NCBI GenBank assembly: GCA_940671915.1
Contig: CALNVZ010003435.1
Coordinates: forward strand, 9,349,678-9,413,677
Length of the DNA: 64,000 bases
Direction of reading: 5' to 3'
Source of the DNA: Paracentrotus lividus
Lineage: Eukaryota; Echinodermata; Echinoidea; Camarodonta; Echinidae
Below, piece after piece: positions 23,137-36,299 of this stretch (the stretch's first letter is position 1; the number at the start of each line of letters is the position of its first letter). The notes below the pieces were generated by a model. It was not told the origin of the DNA. It saw only the letters and a list, made by a program, of their open reading frames with translations, and did no database searches. The position numbers and the translations under genes were made by a program.

Positions 23137-24253
23137 AACCCTACCACCATGGATCACACTCCGTGGTATCAGATTGATAGAGGCACACTATGGGGGAAGA
23201 GATCCAAATAATTCAATCTTAATCAAATCGAAGAATCCACGGAAGCAGTTATATGCCACTTAAACTCTGCATGACTTTTAAAGGTGGCACCCCAAAACAA
23301 ATCCCCAGAGGAAAGCGCATGTTGTGAGATAACATTTAGTGTCATGGGTCGATCACAGAAAAACCATCCCACATTCAATCAATGTCCAAAAAAATTAGTG
23401 AAAAGTGCCCCTATATTGCCAATAATAAAAACACATTCTCATTAAGCTATGTGATTAGCTATACCGTTTTCAACATATAATTATATTTTGAAAACTCAAT
23501 ATTACATCAATAAATGAAATTGCTTGATTTTTTAAAACTACATTTCCTGCAATATTGCATCGCATTAAAAAAAACCAAAAAAAAAACACCCAGGGTTTGT
23601 TATCATTATGGATTTAAACGTATAAACTCAGATACTCTACACGTGACCTATTCAACAACCAGAACCTTTCAACTATACATTCGAAAAGCAAAATGACAGC
23701 GATACCTATCTTTTTAATAAAGAATCTGTCACGCAGAAAACGAGTAGAAATATTATTTAACTAAGTCCATGTAATAAGCTTTGTCCCAAAATTTTCAATG
23801 TGACATTGATTTTATGTCATTCCCATTGTGTTCGGCAATTCCCATAGTTAGGCAAAGGTCATAAAGAGAACATCTGAAGGGTACGTCTAGACAAATATTC
23901 ATGGCACATTGGCTCCATAGTCATCATTGTTTGGAATTTGTTTCATCTCGTATTTTCGCAGCCTTCAGAATGATATCTTGCTACATCCATAGTGGAATTT
24001 TCATATAAAGTAAATAAAGAAACACAACCGTGAAAGCTCCTGTTTTTGCTGCATGATTTAACACAAAATTTTCTTCCACCTCCCATGGCGCAATCGGAAA
24101 CGTCTTTTTTACCCCTCACAATAGAATAGAAGTATATTCACGTGAAGGATAGGTGAGCTGATGTCAAGCGAATAATATATACATCAATGTATGTGAGAAA
24201 GGTATAAAGGAGGTTTACAAATGCAGCTCGAAGACTTTTCACAAACTCAAATC
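23137..24253. other. No gene recognised
   Basis: Unique AT-rich DNA. The short plus ORF at 23514-23696 contains an A-tract-encoded KKTKKK run and no domain. Confidence 0.5.
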
Positions 24254-24660
24254 TTAAAGGGGAATCCAACCCAAGGAGAGAATCAACCTTACAGGAAAGA
24301 GGAAAATGAGAGGAGCAATCTAAAAAAAAGTTTCATCAAAATCGGTTATAAAATAAGAAAGTTATGGAAGAAGTTTGAAAAGTCTAGTTGTTCCTTCTAT
24401 GGGGATCCTCAAATTGGCATCATCGGCTTCAAAATGGCCGATCTTATGGACAACTCTCCATTCATTTTGTACACAAATTTTCAGATTTTCCACATTTTCT
24501 TTCGAAATATAACTTACCTCCTTCTGAGCTCAACATATGTTGTGTGAAATATATTTTCCCCATGACATATTTTGAGCTCAGAAATAAAAAAGATATATTT
24601 TGAAAGAAAATGGGGAAAATCTGAAAATTTGTGTACAAAATGAGTGGATGAAAAACCAAT
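24254..24660. repeat. Truncated TTAA element with inverted-repeat core
   Basis: Starts TTAAAGGGGAATCCAACCC, like the left end at 19675. A strong inverted repeat has arms at about 24463-24515 and 24595-24648, sharing TTTTGTACACAAATTTTCAGATTT and CATTTTCTTTC in opposite orientation, around a centre with GAGCTCAACATATG and CATATTTTGAGCTC. No right TTAA end is found. ORFs on both strands here are mirror images of the arms. Confidence 0.55.
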
Positions 24661-27085
24661 ATTTTTTTTCTAGTCTGATTCTACGAGCTGTATAAAGTAT
24701 TCAACAGCGCTTTTTGTAGTTTTTACGGTGAAATAAAATTATTTTAGGTTCCGTTAAGCTTCTAGAGTTTGATAATTAGCCAGTATTTTTGCTTTGACAC
24801 AACCGACAACAGCGTGTATACGAAAAAAGAAATTTACTCCATAAAAGAAATTTACTCCATACATCGCTGTTACTCTGTCATTTTAATCTGAATGTGGGTT
24901 GGAGGAACAGAAAAGAGGTCATGTATTTTTAACATGAGGACAAACTCATCTGTAAAAGTATCCTTGACGCCAAAAGAAGACAATTGAAGACAATGGTAAC
25001 TTTATATGGCTACAACATGGAGTTCCTTCCTTAAACGACTTCCTCCTGTATACATGCAAACTAGAAAGATATGTGACTACAAATGTCATCATTATGTTTC
25101 ATATCAGCATCTGAATTATGACCTTTTTGAACACAGAGGGCTCTAATGATCAGTACCAAGCGATGTAGATTTTTAGACATGGGTCAACAATGAAAACGAG
25201 GACAGAAGATCTGTATTGACTACTATATACGACACTCCTAGCGCTTTACATACAATCTTTAAAAAAAAAGAATCATGAGTCATAAGTGAACTTATTTGAG
25301 CTCCATTTAATTTGGTCCATACTTCATCCATTTTCAGGTATGACCTAAATTAACGGGAATTAGTTCGTTCTGATCCATGGTGATGCTGTTCTTGTTGTTT
25401 GTTGTTTTGTGGGGTTTTGGGTTTGTTTTGTTTTTCAAGTGTATTCGACGTAACACTGAACTGTGTATTCAAGCAAATTTTATTCTGTAAAAAAAAATCG
25501 TTAGTCTAGATTTTACCGTGGACCTATTAGGCCCATGATTTTACAAACAGGTATATCCTTGGGAAAATCCACAATAACCATGATGACATGAAAAGCAAAC
25601 ATGGAACAGAGAGAGGGATATGGTGATACACATTTCGATGTGTCATGGAAGACAGTTTTTGGAAGTCTAGATTGGAGGAGAGTTTTCGCCCTTGATCTCA
25701 TTTCATGACACCTGATGCAGACAGAACTAACATGAATGACCATGCCCTTGTTGGAAGGATGGCGCAGTCAAAGTATTTACAGGGGTGTATCACAATATGA
25801 ATCTCTGTGTTATGGCGCACGTACGATGCATGGTCAAAGCGCAGTATGCGCTGGGTGTGCGTTACTCATTCGTCGAGCGTGCTTAGCCAACGATGTGCAT
25901 TCGTTGCGTATATTAATAGGTGTTGTCTATGTATGCGCTCTGTGTGCGCGTTGTCGGAAAATTTCACAAATTGCAATGCGCTGGTCTTGAGTTGTATACA
26001 TGTGACTGCCGCATAAAGGACCTATTTCATATCATACTAGTGATAGTGCATTTTGACACAAATACCATTTAATAATACAAACTTCTTTATAATTCACGAA
26101 TACACAAGGAAATACAATTTCACATTCTATTTTTTTTTTTTTTCAAAACACATTACTCTGTCTTACTTAAACCATATATTGCGGAAATTTATATTGTTGA
26201 ATTGAAAACTTAATTTGACAAAATGATTGTAAAATAACATTGGTGATATGGATGACGATGTATGTCATCATGATGGTCACGATGACTGTAATGGCGATTG
26301 TAGTATTTGTTTGTTTGGTTGGTTTTTTTTTTTAAATATTCCATTCATTTAATATGAATTTCCGTTCACCAAGTATACACTACAGGTGCAAATAACGTCA
26401 TGAAAGAGATAAATGTCACGTCTTGAAAAATCGGGAAGAGAGAAGCACCCTTCTAGAACATTTAGTCGACATCATATAATTTTAGAGAATCAATCACTCC
26501 TTAGAATATTCAATTTACTATAAATTGTTAGAATTTATTTATATTTCTTAGCGACCGTACTATGCCTCAACCAAAATTCAGACTTCAGAGCGACACAAGA
26601 GTTCAAGATTGGCACGTATAAACTCGGAGAAAATAACTGTTATTAAATTGACTTGACCAATTTATTTATTTTCCTTCAGACACTTTACCCTACCTAAAAA
26701 GCAGATTCAGAATAGGGTGTCGACAAAAAAAGGGTGCGTTTCTTTACCTTTGCTATTTGATAATAAAAGAAAATCAACATAATGATTTTATTGCTCTTCC
26801 AATATCGTAAAATAATAATCATTTCTGCAAGACTCTTTTAAAGTTCAAAGCTATATCAAAGCGACGTGACTTAATTAAACAAATTATTATTATCATAAAC
26901 TATTACGTGCTGATCGGTTTAATAAAAATAATCTTTAACTGTCGTTTCACATCTTGTTCTTGTTCAAGTGTTCTTGAGTGGTAGGCATATAGTATTTTTT
27001 TCACACATTGAGACTCAAACACTCAATTTTGATTAGCGACATTATATCTGCTGAGAGCCAATTGAACAATAACTCAAAGGGTTCC
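24661..27085. other. Unique DNA; CpG-dense patch at 25800-25990
   Basis: No gene is supported. The 25800-25990 patch is dense in TGCGC/GCGCA words (ATGGCGCA, CAGTATGCGCTGGGTGTGCG, TATGCGCTCTGTGTGCGCG) within AT-rich DNA, and two plus ORFs cross it without a domain. It may be a decayed palindrome-rich element. Confidence 0.4.
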
Positions 27086-27233
27086 AGGACAACTGCCCCT
27101 GGACAATTACCCCTGAACAACTACCCCCGCCAAAACTCTACCCCCCCCCCCTAATTCTACACCTAATCCGACCTTACCCTATTTCTTGGGTGAAGTTGTT
27201 CTAGGGGTAATTATCCAAGGGGTAGTTGTCCTG
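27086..27233. mobile_element. MITE family B, complete copy
   Basis: 148 bp with inverted ends AGGACAACTGCCCCTGGACA and its mirror GGATAATT...CAAGGGGTAGTTGTCCT. The terminal repeat is itself two tandem GGACAA(C/T)T(A/G)CCCC units. Related copies lie at 16444-16525 and 11896-11945. Confidence 0.75.
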
Positions 27234-29849
27234 ATACGACTCAAAGACCATAACACACTGTAAATACCTTTCTGATCGTCAACAAAAGATTGAGTTTAAA
27301 GATTGAGCGAGCTTCATTGATTTTAGTTTTATGAAACACCCTATACCTGATACATCAGTACGTGGAGGTTATATCGGGTGAATGTGTACTGGTGTCGAAC
27401 GAAAGTGTGTCCTATTTGAAAATATAAATAGAAATAGATCAGAACTGATTTTATCAGTCTATTTATCTAGATTTCTTAAATTATCAATTCTCGATATCTT
27501 TGAAGACTTTTCATTATTATCTTTATTGAAAGAGTTATATAATACCCTTATCATGCTTATGTGTGATCATTATACTGCCGTCCCATGAAAAAAAGGATGG
27601 AATTCTGCAAAATGACATTTTCTGTAAAAGAGCACAATGCATTCGTTATTTACATTGATGTCAATGGAATCTTCAAATGTCTTACCTTAAACAGGGAGGT
27701 GGAAGGCTTCCACCTCCCTGCCTTAAATATCTTTAAGCTTCACAAACTTTTATATATGAAAAATTGCCAGAAGGACGTTGGCACTAAGAGAAATATGACA
27801 ACGTCCAAAACTCAAATTTGTCATTTTTCAGAGTTGCTTCCTTTTTCCATGGGGACGGCAGTTTAAGCTCTAATTATTTTCTAATTATTAGTCGAAAATG
27901 CTAATGCGGGATCGAACAAATTTCCCACAAATTATCATCGAGTTAAAAGTATCATTGAACAAATACAAACAAACAAAACATTACATATTTCAAGCACTTA
28001 CAGAGGGGGGAAAATCTATATCTGTGATGCATCTGGGACAGACAGGAGGGTAACCAAGAAGTGGGTCAGAACAGGGGGACAAACAACAAACCAGGGGTGC
28101 AGGATATGAGGGGACTTTGATGGCAGAACCGCGCTGTCAGCAACCCCTTCAAGTTCACGTTTAGTTTTCTGCAGACATGACAGAAAAAACATTCCATTTC
28201 TCTTTCTGGAGCAACTATTGTAAAAGAAATTGACATTGAAAGTAGATGAGACTCTTCGTTCTTGTATCTTATTTCAACTTCTCACTTCTTTTAGATCTAG
28301 ATGTGAATTATTGGTGTTTTACATTGCATTAACGAGTATGCACCACACAGTTCATATCATGAAGGGAATGGTTTTGAATATCATGACATAATGCCATTTG
28401 GATTCAGTTTCATTTCAAAAATAATTCAGACATTCTTTTTCAAAGACAAGTTCAACCAGTAAAAGAACAAAGTGGGTGGGTGGAATTTACAGCAATAAAA
28501 CAAAATAAACCAAAATGCATGACACGTGTTGACACATCATTCATGATTATCTGCATGATCTGTCTATTCAATATCAAATCAAACGTATTTTTTATTTACT
28601 TATTTATTTCTTAACAACAACGCAGTTTTCTTATTTTTAAAACAATGACTTTATAGTAAGAAAAGCCAAATGTTCTCAGTCCTTTTATTAAAGTGATATT
28701 TTCTCTCTCTCTCTCCAGATATTGTAAAATTAAAGAAATCACAGATATTTTGCATGAATCCACTACAGTAGTATTAGTAGTATATACTTACTTAATAAAT
28801 AGTTATTACTACTATTGTACATGTATATTTCACAACATGCTACCATGTCAATGACCCTAAAACCTTTGTGTGACAAAAATAAAAACAAACCAAGATGACC
28901 CCCCCCCCCTCCATCCATCTCTCTTTGTCTCGCCCTCACTGTAGCAAAGTCTATTTCACAGCACCTCACTGAAATTTAATTGGAGGTGGGTTAGACACAA
29001 TTAATGCCTGCTGTCAGTGTAATACATGGGGTTCAATGACACTTATGAGATTTTTACGAAATTTTAAGAAATACACATAAAGTATGTGTATTTCTTTTTA
29101 GTATGAAAACGAATTTAAGCATATCATTGTGTGCACAGAATATGGTATCATCAGACAAACGATCACAAATAAAAATTAATAATCTATCATTAATTATTTA
29201 ATAATTTATTCTGCTACTGGCGGCGACACCATATTTATGAATAAATGGATTAATGAATGCAAATTATAGAAAAAGTTCCAACTTTCAGTGAAATCCTAAA
29301 CATACATGTGGAATCGAGGCATAAATTCTGACTAATTCTGTTATATTTTTTTTATTCAAACCGTAGGCCTAAGTAATAGCTAGAGGAGGGAAGATTATAA
29401 AAATGGTGAAATGATAATACAAAATAATCATATAGGCCTAAATAAATAATTTGATAGTTACATTAAAATATCATTAGAAAGAAATACATTTTTGTTTGAT
29501 TCTCTTCAACTTAAAACAATTTATGTTTTAAAATGTTGCAATAAACTTTCCTAAATTTCATATGATTTTTTTTCACTTATTATACAATATTATCTCACCT
29601 ACCGCTTTCCAGAATGCTTAGCTGTCACCAAACATTTACAAGCCTATGTACATATTTGAAAGTGAGTTGTCCAATAGCAACCTGTTAATGTAATAAATTA
29701 ATAGGTTGCTTCCAGCACAGTGTGTCACGATGCATTAAACGTTTACAGGTACACGCTTTATAAAATAGGCTATAGCAGATGAGCTAAGACCATGAAGCTG
29801 TAAATAAATATAACACACTTTAGTAGTTTACCACTGTGATCCTGGTTTC
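27234..29849. other. Unique AT-rich DNA
   Basis: No supported gene. At 27694-27720 there is a short perfect inverted repeat, GGGAGGTGGAAG and CTTCCACCTCCC. Short CT run near 28702; C-run near 28900-28910; TAGGCCTA palindromes at 29364-29371 and 29433-29440. Confidence 0.45.
27694..27720. other. Short perfect hairpin
   Basis: GGGAGGTGGAAG and CTTCCACCTCCC flank a 3-nt loop, giving a 12-bp stem. It lies inside ORF 27585-27866, which has no recognisable domain. It may be the core of a decayed palindromic element or a structured RNA; nothing decides this. Confidence 0.5.
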
Positions 29850-30110
29850 TCCCAGTAACAAGGTAAGATCGATTTGTTCATTGAAAAATGTTCGTTTAAA
29901 TAGGTTTTTCTGTCATAAATTCTTAAAGTAACAAGGCAAAATAAAATTGTTTGTAGAAAATAGGTTTAAATACATTTCTGTCGTGTATTTTTTACGTCGT
30001 GAAGTAACAAATCAGAGGGTGTTCAATGAAAACAGTTTGAATTAAAGGTTTTGACTTTCATTCTTACAGTACCAAGGGAATATTAAATTTGCCCAATGAT
30101 AATAGCACTT
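29850..30110 (+). repeat. Degenerate 65-75-bp tandem repeat, four units
   Basis: Units begin AGTAACAAGG (29856), AGTAACAAGG (29930), AGTAACAAAT (30003) and AGTACCAAGG (30067). Each is followed by an AT-rich body with a TTTAAATAGGTTT- or TTTGAATTAAAGGTTT-like block and a TTCTT(A) end. Divergence is high, so this is an old minisatellite. The first unit happens to contain a splice-donor-like CAAG/GTAAGA. Confidence 0.5.
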
Positions 30111-30388
30111 TTGTAGCTTTTTTTGTGAGTTACTTGACTGCCCTACATTACGACTGATTCGAGTGAATTATTGCTAGAAATTGCTATTTTATTAGTCTCG
30201 ACGGAAAATATCTTTTCTGTATTTATGACGCAGATTATTATAATACTATTTTATAAAATATTTATTGTTTCAATGTTTGATACGATTAAGTTTGATTAAG
30301 CTTATTATAAGCTTTATTAATTGAGCGATGATCTGCCAATCGCCAATTAATGACTGGGTTCGAGCTATTGAAATTATTGCATACCCCC

Positions 30389-30393
<5 letters not shown>

Positions 30394-30441
<48 letters not shown>
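30394..30441 (+). repeat. (TC)n microsatellite
   Basis: About 24 uninterrupted dinucleotides. ORFs through it (poly-SL on plus, poly-RE on minus) are artefacts. Confidence 0.95.
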
Positions 30442-30444
<3 letters not shown>

Positions 30445-31047
30445 GTCCTTTTCTCACACATATCCGTAGTCCTCCATAAATATGAAATATTTCTCTTCCT
30501 TCTATCCCACCTCAATCTTCTTCAGCTATTTCTCCAACTTTTTCATGAGTTACACCTCCTCCCTCTTGTATATTCATGTTTTGTTAGGCGATTTCTCTAC
30601 ACCACTGCCTTCCCTTTTATGAAAGGATGCTTCTCCATTTTGCATTCCGGTGATCGTCAACTGCATGGAGCTTCTAGGTCAATTAGTACACTAATTGCTC
30701 TTTAATTATCTTCATTGATGAACGTCTGCTTTTACACATGCTTCAGCTTGTAATATCCCTTTTAATTCATTTCGGTTAACTTTGAGATTAATTTTGATTT
30801 CCTTACACGTCTTGTCAAAGTCTGGTAGGTTTGTTTATGGGATTTTACTGATGTGTTACCATGGCTACAGTCAGATGTGCTTATTTATGGCGGTGTCTGG
30901 GTCTGTGATCGATCTTTTACTGCAGCTAGTATTCAAAGAACCCAAAAATATTAGAAGGACATGGCCGAGATTAAGACATGTGTCCGGTCATGCTCAGTTT
31001 GAAGGGGTAGAATGCGGACAACTGACCATATAGAGCTAAATCATCTT
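30442..31047. other. No gene recognised
   Basis: Pyrimidine-rich DNA just after the microsatellite, then unique sequence. The plus ORF 30782-31033 has no domain or splice context. Confidence 0.45.
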
Positions 31048-31210
31048 CTGGGCCCCGTAACACAAAGGTTTGCGATCAATCGCAAATTTGAAAGAACCAT
31101 TTTAATTGGTCACTGACCAGGTATTTGTACAATAAATGCATGCAACAATGATTGTGATTGGCTGTTGCAACTTTGCGATTGATTGCAAACCTTTGTGTTA
31201 CGGGGCCCAG
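31048..31210. mobile_element. Palindromic MITE family C, copy 1
   Basis: 163 bp with long inverted ends: CTGGGCCCCGTAACACAAAG running into GTTTGCGATCAATCGCAAA on the left, mirrored on the right. The centre has ATTGGTCACTGACCAGG and GATTGTGATTGGCTGTTGC. Typical foldback-type MITE. A diverged relative is at 55552-55690. Confidence 0.8.
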
Positions 31211-32183
31211 GTGTCTCTCCTGTTCTTTAACATCTTTTGTATTACTCTTTATACTTCTTTCCATCCCATCCCATCATAGTCTCCGTTATAATACATAATG
31301 AGAATTAATTCGAATGGGATGGCTTAATTACCAATCAAGAAGATTGAGATAGATGAAATGCTGGCAGGAATTCAGCCCCAGACAACACATCAGATGTCAA
31401 TTCGATCTTCATCTAGTGGGTCATCTGAAGTTCGTATTACGGCAGCGTCGAGGACCGTGGCCATGGCCAGCGAAATCCCCGCGCCAAACATTAAAGGGAA
31501 TCGTTATTGGAAGTTAATGTCAGGTTTACCTTTAGTAATTATAATTCATGGATTTTTCTTTCCTGGGGACATTGAATAACTAGGTATTCAAACATCTTGT
31601 TATAAACAATGAAATACAATATTTGAAATTCAGATTGCATACAATTTAGTTGTTGCTATGTCAGGCAGGCCTCAGACAAGCTTTCAGGCTGTCAAGAGCA
31701 ACCTTTGCTTAAAATTCATACATAAAAGTATAATAACTTAGTGAAACGGTCTATTAGATTGGCACTTGAAAGCAATGCATTTATTATAACTTAGGTCACG
31801 TTGGTAGCACTTTAGTCATACACAGAACATGATCAAGGGAAACTTTTTTTATGTTTTTCAATTCCCATGATAAACATGATAAAATGCCACATTCCTTAGC
31901 TATGCTTATATATGTGCCAGTGCGTAATTTATTATTTTCAAGCTTTGAGTATCATCATTGGCTCATAATGGAGAAATGTAGCACAAGATATGAATTATGA
32001 AACATATGATATGAAACATTAAATATTAAAGATCTGGTACACTCATTTGCGTTTGAAAATTTCTGCATAATTTACCATTTCGATCATAATTGTCATTGTG
32101 TTACTATTCTATTTATATCCGATATCTTGTTTCTACTTCTATTCATATGCAAAATGGTAATGGTGTATTCTCCTATAAGTTTT
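31211..32183. other. Unique DNA with one coding-like ORF
   Basis: The ORF at 31358-31579 (+) has a Ser-rich N-terminal part and less AT-biased codons up to about 31520 (QPQTTHQMSIRSSSSGSSEV, then ITAASRTVAMASEIPAPN). A weak donor (TCAG/GTTTAC) lies at 31521. I cannot name it and would not call it a gene on this evidence. Confidence 0.3.
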
Positions 32184-32461
32184 CCCTGCCCCCCCCAAAA
32201 AAAAACAAACAAACAAACAAACAAACAAAACAACAAAAAAAAAACACAGAGTCTCCTCTGATCATAGTGTGTCCACACTGTGGAAATACTGTAAAAATGG
32301 GCCAAATCCACACAGTTGACTCTGTGAACACAGTGTCCAAGACCTTCACAATGTAATGTAATTTTCACAGCTTGAAAAAGTACAGCACAATATGACCACA
32401 CTGTGTCACAGTATGCTCACATTGTGTTCACACTGTGAAACACTGTGTTTTTTCGGCAGGG
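32184..32461. mobile_element. TIR element saturated with CACAGTGTG motifs
   Basis: Ends CCCTGCC and GGCAGGG are inverted. The interior is crowded with CACACTGTG, CACAGTGTG, CACAGTTGAC and CACATTGTG words in both orientations, and CAAAC repeats follow the left end. It encodes nothing. The overall design (short TIR plus many short palindromic motifs) resembles the elements at 38554-39103 and 48500-49023, though termini and motifs differ. Confidence 0.55.
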
Positions 32462-35400
32462 TTACATGGGCGTTTTTGTTGTTGTTTCCCCCTTCTTTTT
32501 GTATGACAACTTTTAACACTCGACATCTAAGCCCTTTAACCCTTATGAGTTCAAGGAATTGAAAATTGCATTAAAGTTCATCAGCACCTCTGGGACGTTT
32601 GGTAACTAAAATATAGATCCCAGAAATGTCAAGTGACAAACATATCTTTGTGAGAGTGTCTCTGACAATCTACAGTAAAATTATTCTTTTCGCTATTAGG
32701 CACTTTGAATTTAAACCAAAAAAATAATACATAAAAGCAGCACGCGTTTCCATGGTTACTGTTATTCTGGGACAGCAGGAACATCACTTTCATTAACAAG
32801 GCTTCCCTAATTTAAGAATAATCGTTAAATAAAGAACCCATATTTATATTCTTTCAAAAACATGTACGTTATTGATAGCTAGTTTGTGATTTTTTTTTTT
32901 TTTTTTTTTTTTTGCTGCAATTTTGTTATAAAGGCGATATTGATAATAAGCTGATAAGCACATGCACAAGACAAAAAACAATTGTCCTGGGAAAAAATAG
33001 CAGCCGGCTAAATTTCCTTTAGAAATTTCCTATAAAGCGTTCAATTTTTTTAATAATTAGCGATCTAGTTGTTATTCATTTCATCTATACACAATAATAT
33101 TACAGTCACAAATTATAAAAATGAGATGGTGATTTTAAAAGGGAAGAAGTTGATCGTCAGTCCATTTGTTTGTTGTTTATGTTTGTGTCTCAAAGTTCAA
33201 AAGTATACCATGGGGCGGGTGCCCAAATCATCGGACATGTCAGAACCATGGCAAAAGGTGAATTTTCCGTCTTTTCTTTATACCTTTATAATTTAAAACT
33301 ATCTTTAGATTCCTGCTCGTCAACCGTCTTGACGGGTTCTTCGTGTTGTAGTTCAGATAAAGTTGGGCCATGTAGCTTTAAGATTGTCTTACAATGTACG
33401 CTTAATCGTAGGGTTACAACATGGATTTGAAATCCATCCCTCGGTCACGCCATTGTACCATCTGCAATTTCAAGCAACAATAATATTACATGATTTGGTT
33501 AAGGAGTAAAGGCTGGAGAAGTAAGTTTGAGTAATCTGGCTTTCTACTTCTACTATATAGACAAAGATTTCAAGATTTCAGAATATTTTGCAAGGAAATA
33601 TTTGGGTACAGCATTATCCTGGTTTCAGCTTATGGGACGACAAGCTAGTCTGCAATGCGTTTTGCTGACAATGTCTTCCCACCCTCTAGACTTTAAAAAA
33701 TGAGATTGAAGCTAATATCATGAATATTGCTACAAACACTAATATGCGAATAACAAACAATTATTTGCGATATTAGCAATGACATATGACCAAACGCATC
33801 ATTGCTCCAATTAAAATTACCCCTAATGTTCTACCCATTTCTCTCTCTCTCTCTCTCTCTCTCTCCCTCCCTCTATATTTTTCGCTCATATTGAGTTTTC
33901 TAACTATTTTTTACACCATTCGTTCTTCCATATGGGAGAGCTTATAGTTCCTCGCATTATGTCTCATGGCCGAGTTTATATTGTTGTCAAATAAAGAGGA
34001 AACTACATTAATACGTGTCAGGTTTTTCACCGTCACAATATACCAATAAAAAGGATAAGTGGTTATTTAAAAAAAAAATCAATCAACTTAACATCTTATC
34101 CACATTACCTAATATTGTTGCTGTTGTTGTTGTTGTTGTTGTTGCATATCAATTCTACTCTATGTAAAATGTAAAGTTAACGTATACCAATGTGCGGCAT
34201 TATATCGTAATTAAATAAGGCGCGTCCATTATCTAAGAGGTCAGACGCAACGAAGCGACGTTGGAAATACGACTGACAAGCGTAGAAATCTATACAGCTG
34301 GCTGCAATAATAAATTAGCTCACAAAAACTCGCTTAAGAAGACTTCCCTGCAGCTGGAATGGTATTATCCGTTCGGTTCAGCAATCTACTCGTACATGGA
34401 GATGAAAGAAATTAATGAACTTTTATCATGTTGTTAGTTAATAGATTCTCCAGACCAGATGGAGGAAATACACATTTGGGCAAGCTTATAACATTATTGT
34501 GATGAAGTTGTAATCAGAATCTTTATTTCACATAGATTGATGTTCCAAACGATTATTGATTAAAGTAGTGATCTTGTCACCTCTTGCGAAGACGCCGTCC
34601 ACATGCGATATGCATGTAATATGCGGAAATATCGACCCATCGAGTAAAGATTCTATTGTGATAATGTTGAAAGTGACAGGACTTTTTCTTAACCAATCGA
34701 AATGAATTTACCATCTCTGGAAAGGTGAGAATTCAAGCTTTTAAAAACGGCTTGATCATTAAGCTGTAATATAATTATGCGTTATCCAGGAAGATAATTA
34801 TGTGGCGTATGAGCTATTTTGAGAGCAAAATTGGCCATATTGTACAGGAATTTGATCTGATTAGGATTTCGAATTGACACAAGTGACAGGACTTTTTTTC
34901 CCATTTGCAGTAAGTTATTCCTATTTTTGAAAAAAAAGACTCTTAGCGTACTTATTCAAGTTGATCATTTCTTTGAAAAGGTAGTTGCTCGCCATAATCA
35001 AGAAAACAAAGTGAAAAAACTGTGCAAAATACAAAATGTCTATGGCAGCGTTTGATTTGCGTAGAGTGATAGCGCCCTCTTCCTCTTAAGTTTACAACTA
35101 GAATTGATATGTTGTTGTTGTTGTTGAAGATAATTTTGTTATTGGTGTTGACAGTGACAACCTTGTTGTTGTTGTTGTTGTTGTTGCTGCTGATGCTGTC
35201 CGTGTTGAAAAGATTTCATGCAATTCTTTTTAGGTACAGCTAAAACAATGGTAACTAAAATTAGTTATAACTTATGTCAATTTTGTTCAGCCTATAGTAT
35301 ATGTTATCATCAGATATGTCTAGAGAAATACAATATTATATTAAAATTGTATTTTAGATATTTAATTCTTGACCTAAATAAATTTTAACCTCAGAAAGAT

Positions 35401-36018
35401 TATATTTCCTCTTTGAATCGAAAGCGATTAAGATATACCCAATGATAAGCTACTTACTTACTCCCCCAATCAATTATGATAGTCCCCTTATTCAAAGGAT
35501 TCGATCCTGGCTATGTTTGCATGTAAGAAAGTGTATTTCTCATGAAACCCCACTCCAATCTAATATTGGGAACTATCCTTTACATCTTTGCCGAAATAAA
35601 ACACAGTCAATGAAAGAAAGAATCATGTATTCAGCAGACTGAGTAAACATAATCGAAAGGGGTGTTTTACATTTGATTTCATTTCACACGTCTTGAATGG
35701 TTGGTGTTTGTGCAACCTCCAACTCCAACTGAACCTAAATCAAACCGTTTGTTACTTTGCATATTCTCGTTTTGAAAAGATTTGAATAGATAGAGCGGAT
35801 GCGAGAAATATTTTGGTCTCACGGCAGCGGCTTTGACATAAGAAATGCAACTGTTTTATCACCTTATCTAACACCTAATAAATCGACAAAAGGGATTAAT
35901 TTCTTTCTGCCAATATTCGCGCTCCGCTTAAAATACGACACACAGCAGTGCTTTGAAATTTAGGCTAAGACTGCTATTTTATCTTAATATAAAATGAATC
36001 ACACACAGCATCACAACA
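32462..36018. other. Unique AT-rich DNA with microsatellites
   Basis: T-run at 32890-32913; (CT)n at 33840-33866; (GTT)n at 34118-34144, 35112-35126 and 35161-35187. Apart from the small exon candidate at 33196-33257 no gene is supported. Confidence 0.5.
33196..33257 (+). CDS. Candidate small exon, possibly a first coding exon
   Basis: A T-rich tract ending GTGTCTCAAAG precedes it and a donor-like AAAAG/GTGAAT follows. Inside, ACCATGG at 33208-33214 is an ideal start context and opens MGRVPKSSDMSEPWQK, ending exactly at the donor in phase 0. A second open frame over the same bases reads GGCPNHRTCQNHGK, which has an EGF-like C-x5-C-x-N-x-G look. Only one can be right, and neither may be. No partner exon was identified. 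Confidence 0.18.
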
Positions 36019-36064
36019 ATGGAAGTTGAAATATATTGTGACTTTATACCGAAAGTTTACTGCG

Positions 36065-36093
36065 GCAGCCCGTACACGAAGTGTACGGGCTGC
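36065..36093. other. Perfect 13-bp stem, 3-nt loop hairpin
   Basis: GCAGCCCGTACAC, loop GAA, GTGTACGGGCTGC. All 13 pairs are perfect and 9 of them are G-C, in an AT-rich neighbourhood. It lies within ORF 36019-36294 (+), whose reading has no domain. The hairpin is too strong to be background, but matches neither the histone mRNA stem-loop nor any hairpin I can name. Confidence 0.8.
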
Positions 36094-36299
36094 GAGTTAT
36101 TAGCATCAAAACTTGAGGTGCCTTCCCGTTTCCAGACAAGAATGTCAAAATTATGGAATAAAAGATGGACAAACCTATTTTATTTATTAGTTTATGTACT
36201 TACAATACTAGACGGATGTCTATCCTCATTTTTTTATGATGATCATAAAGCAAAACAATGGCATCAGAATTGCTATTACAGTGTAGTTAAATGAGTCGC

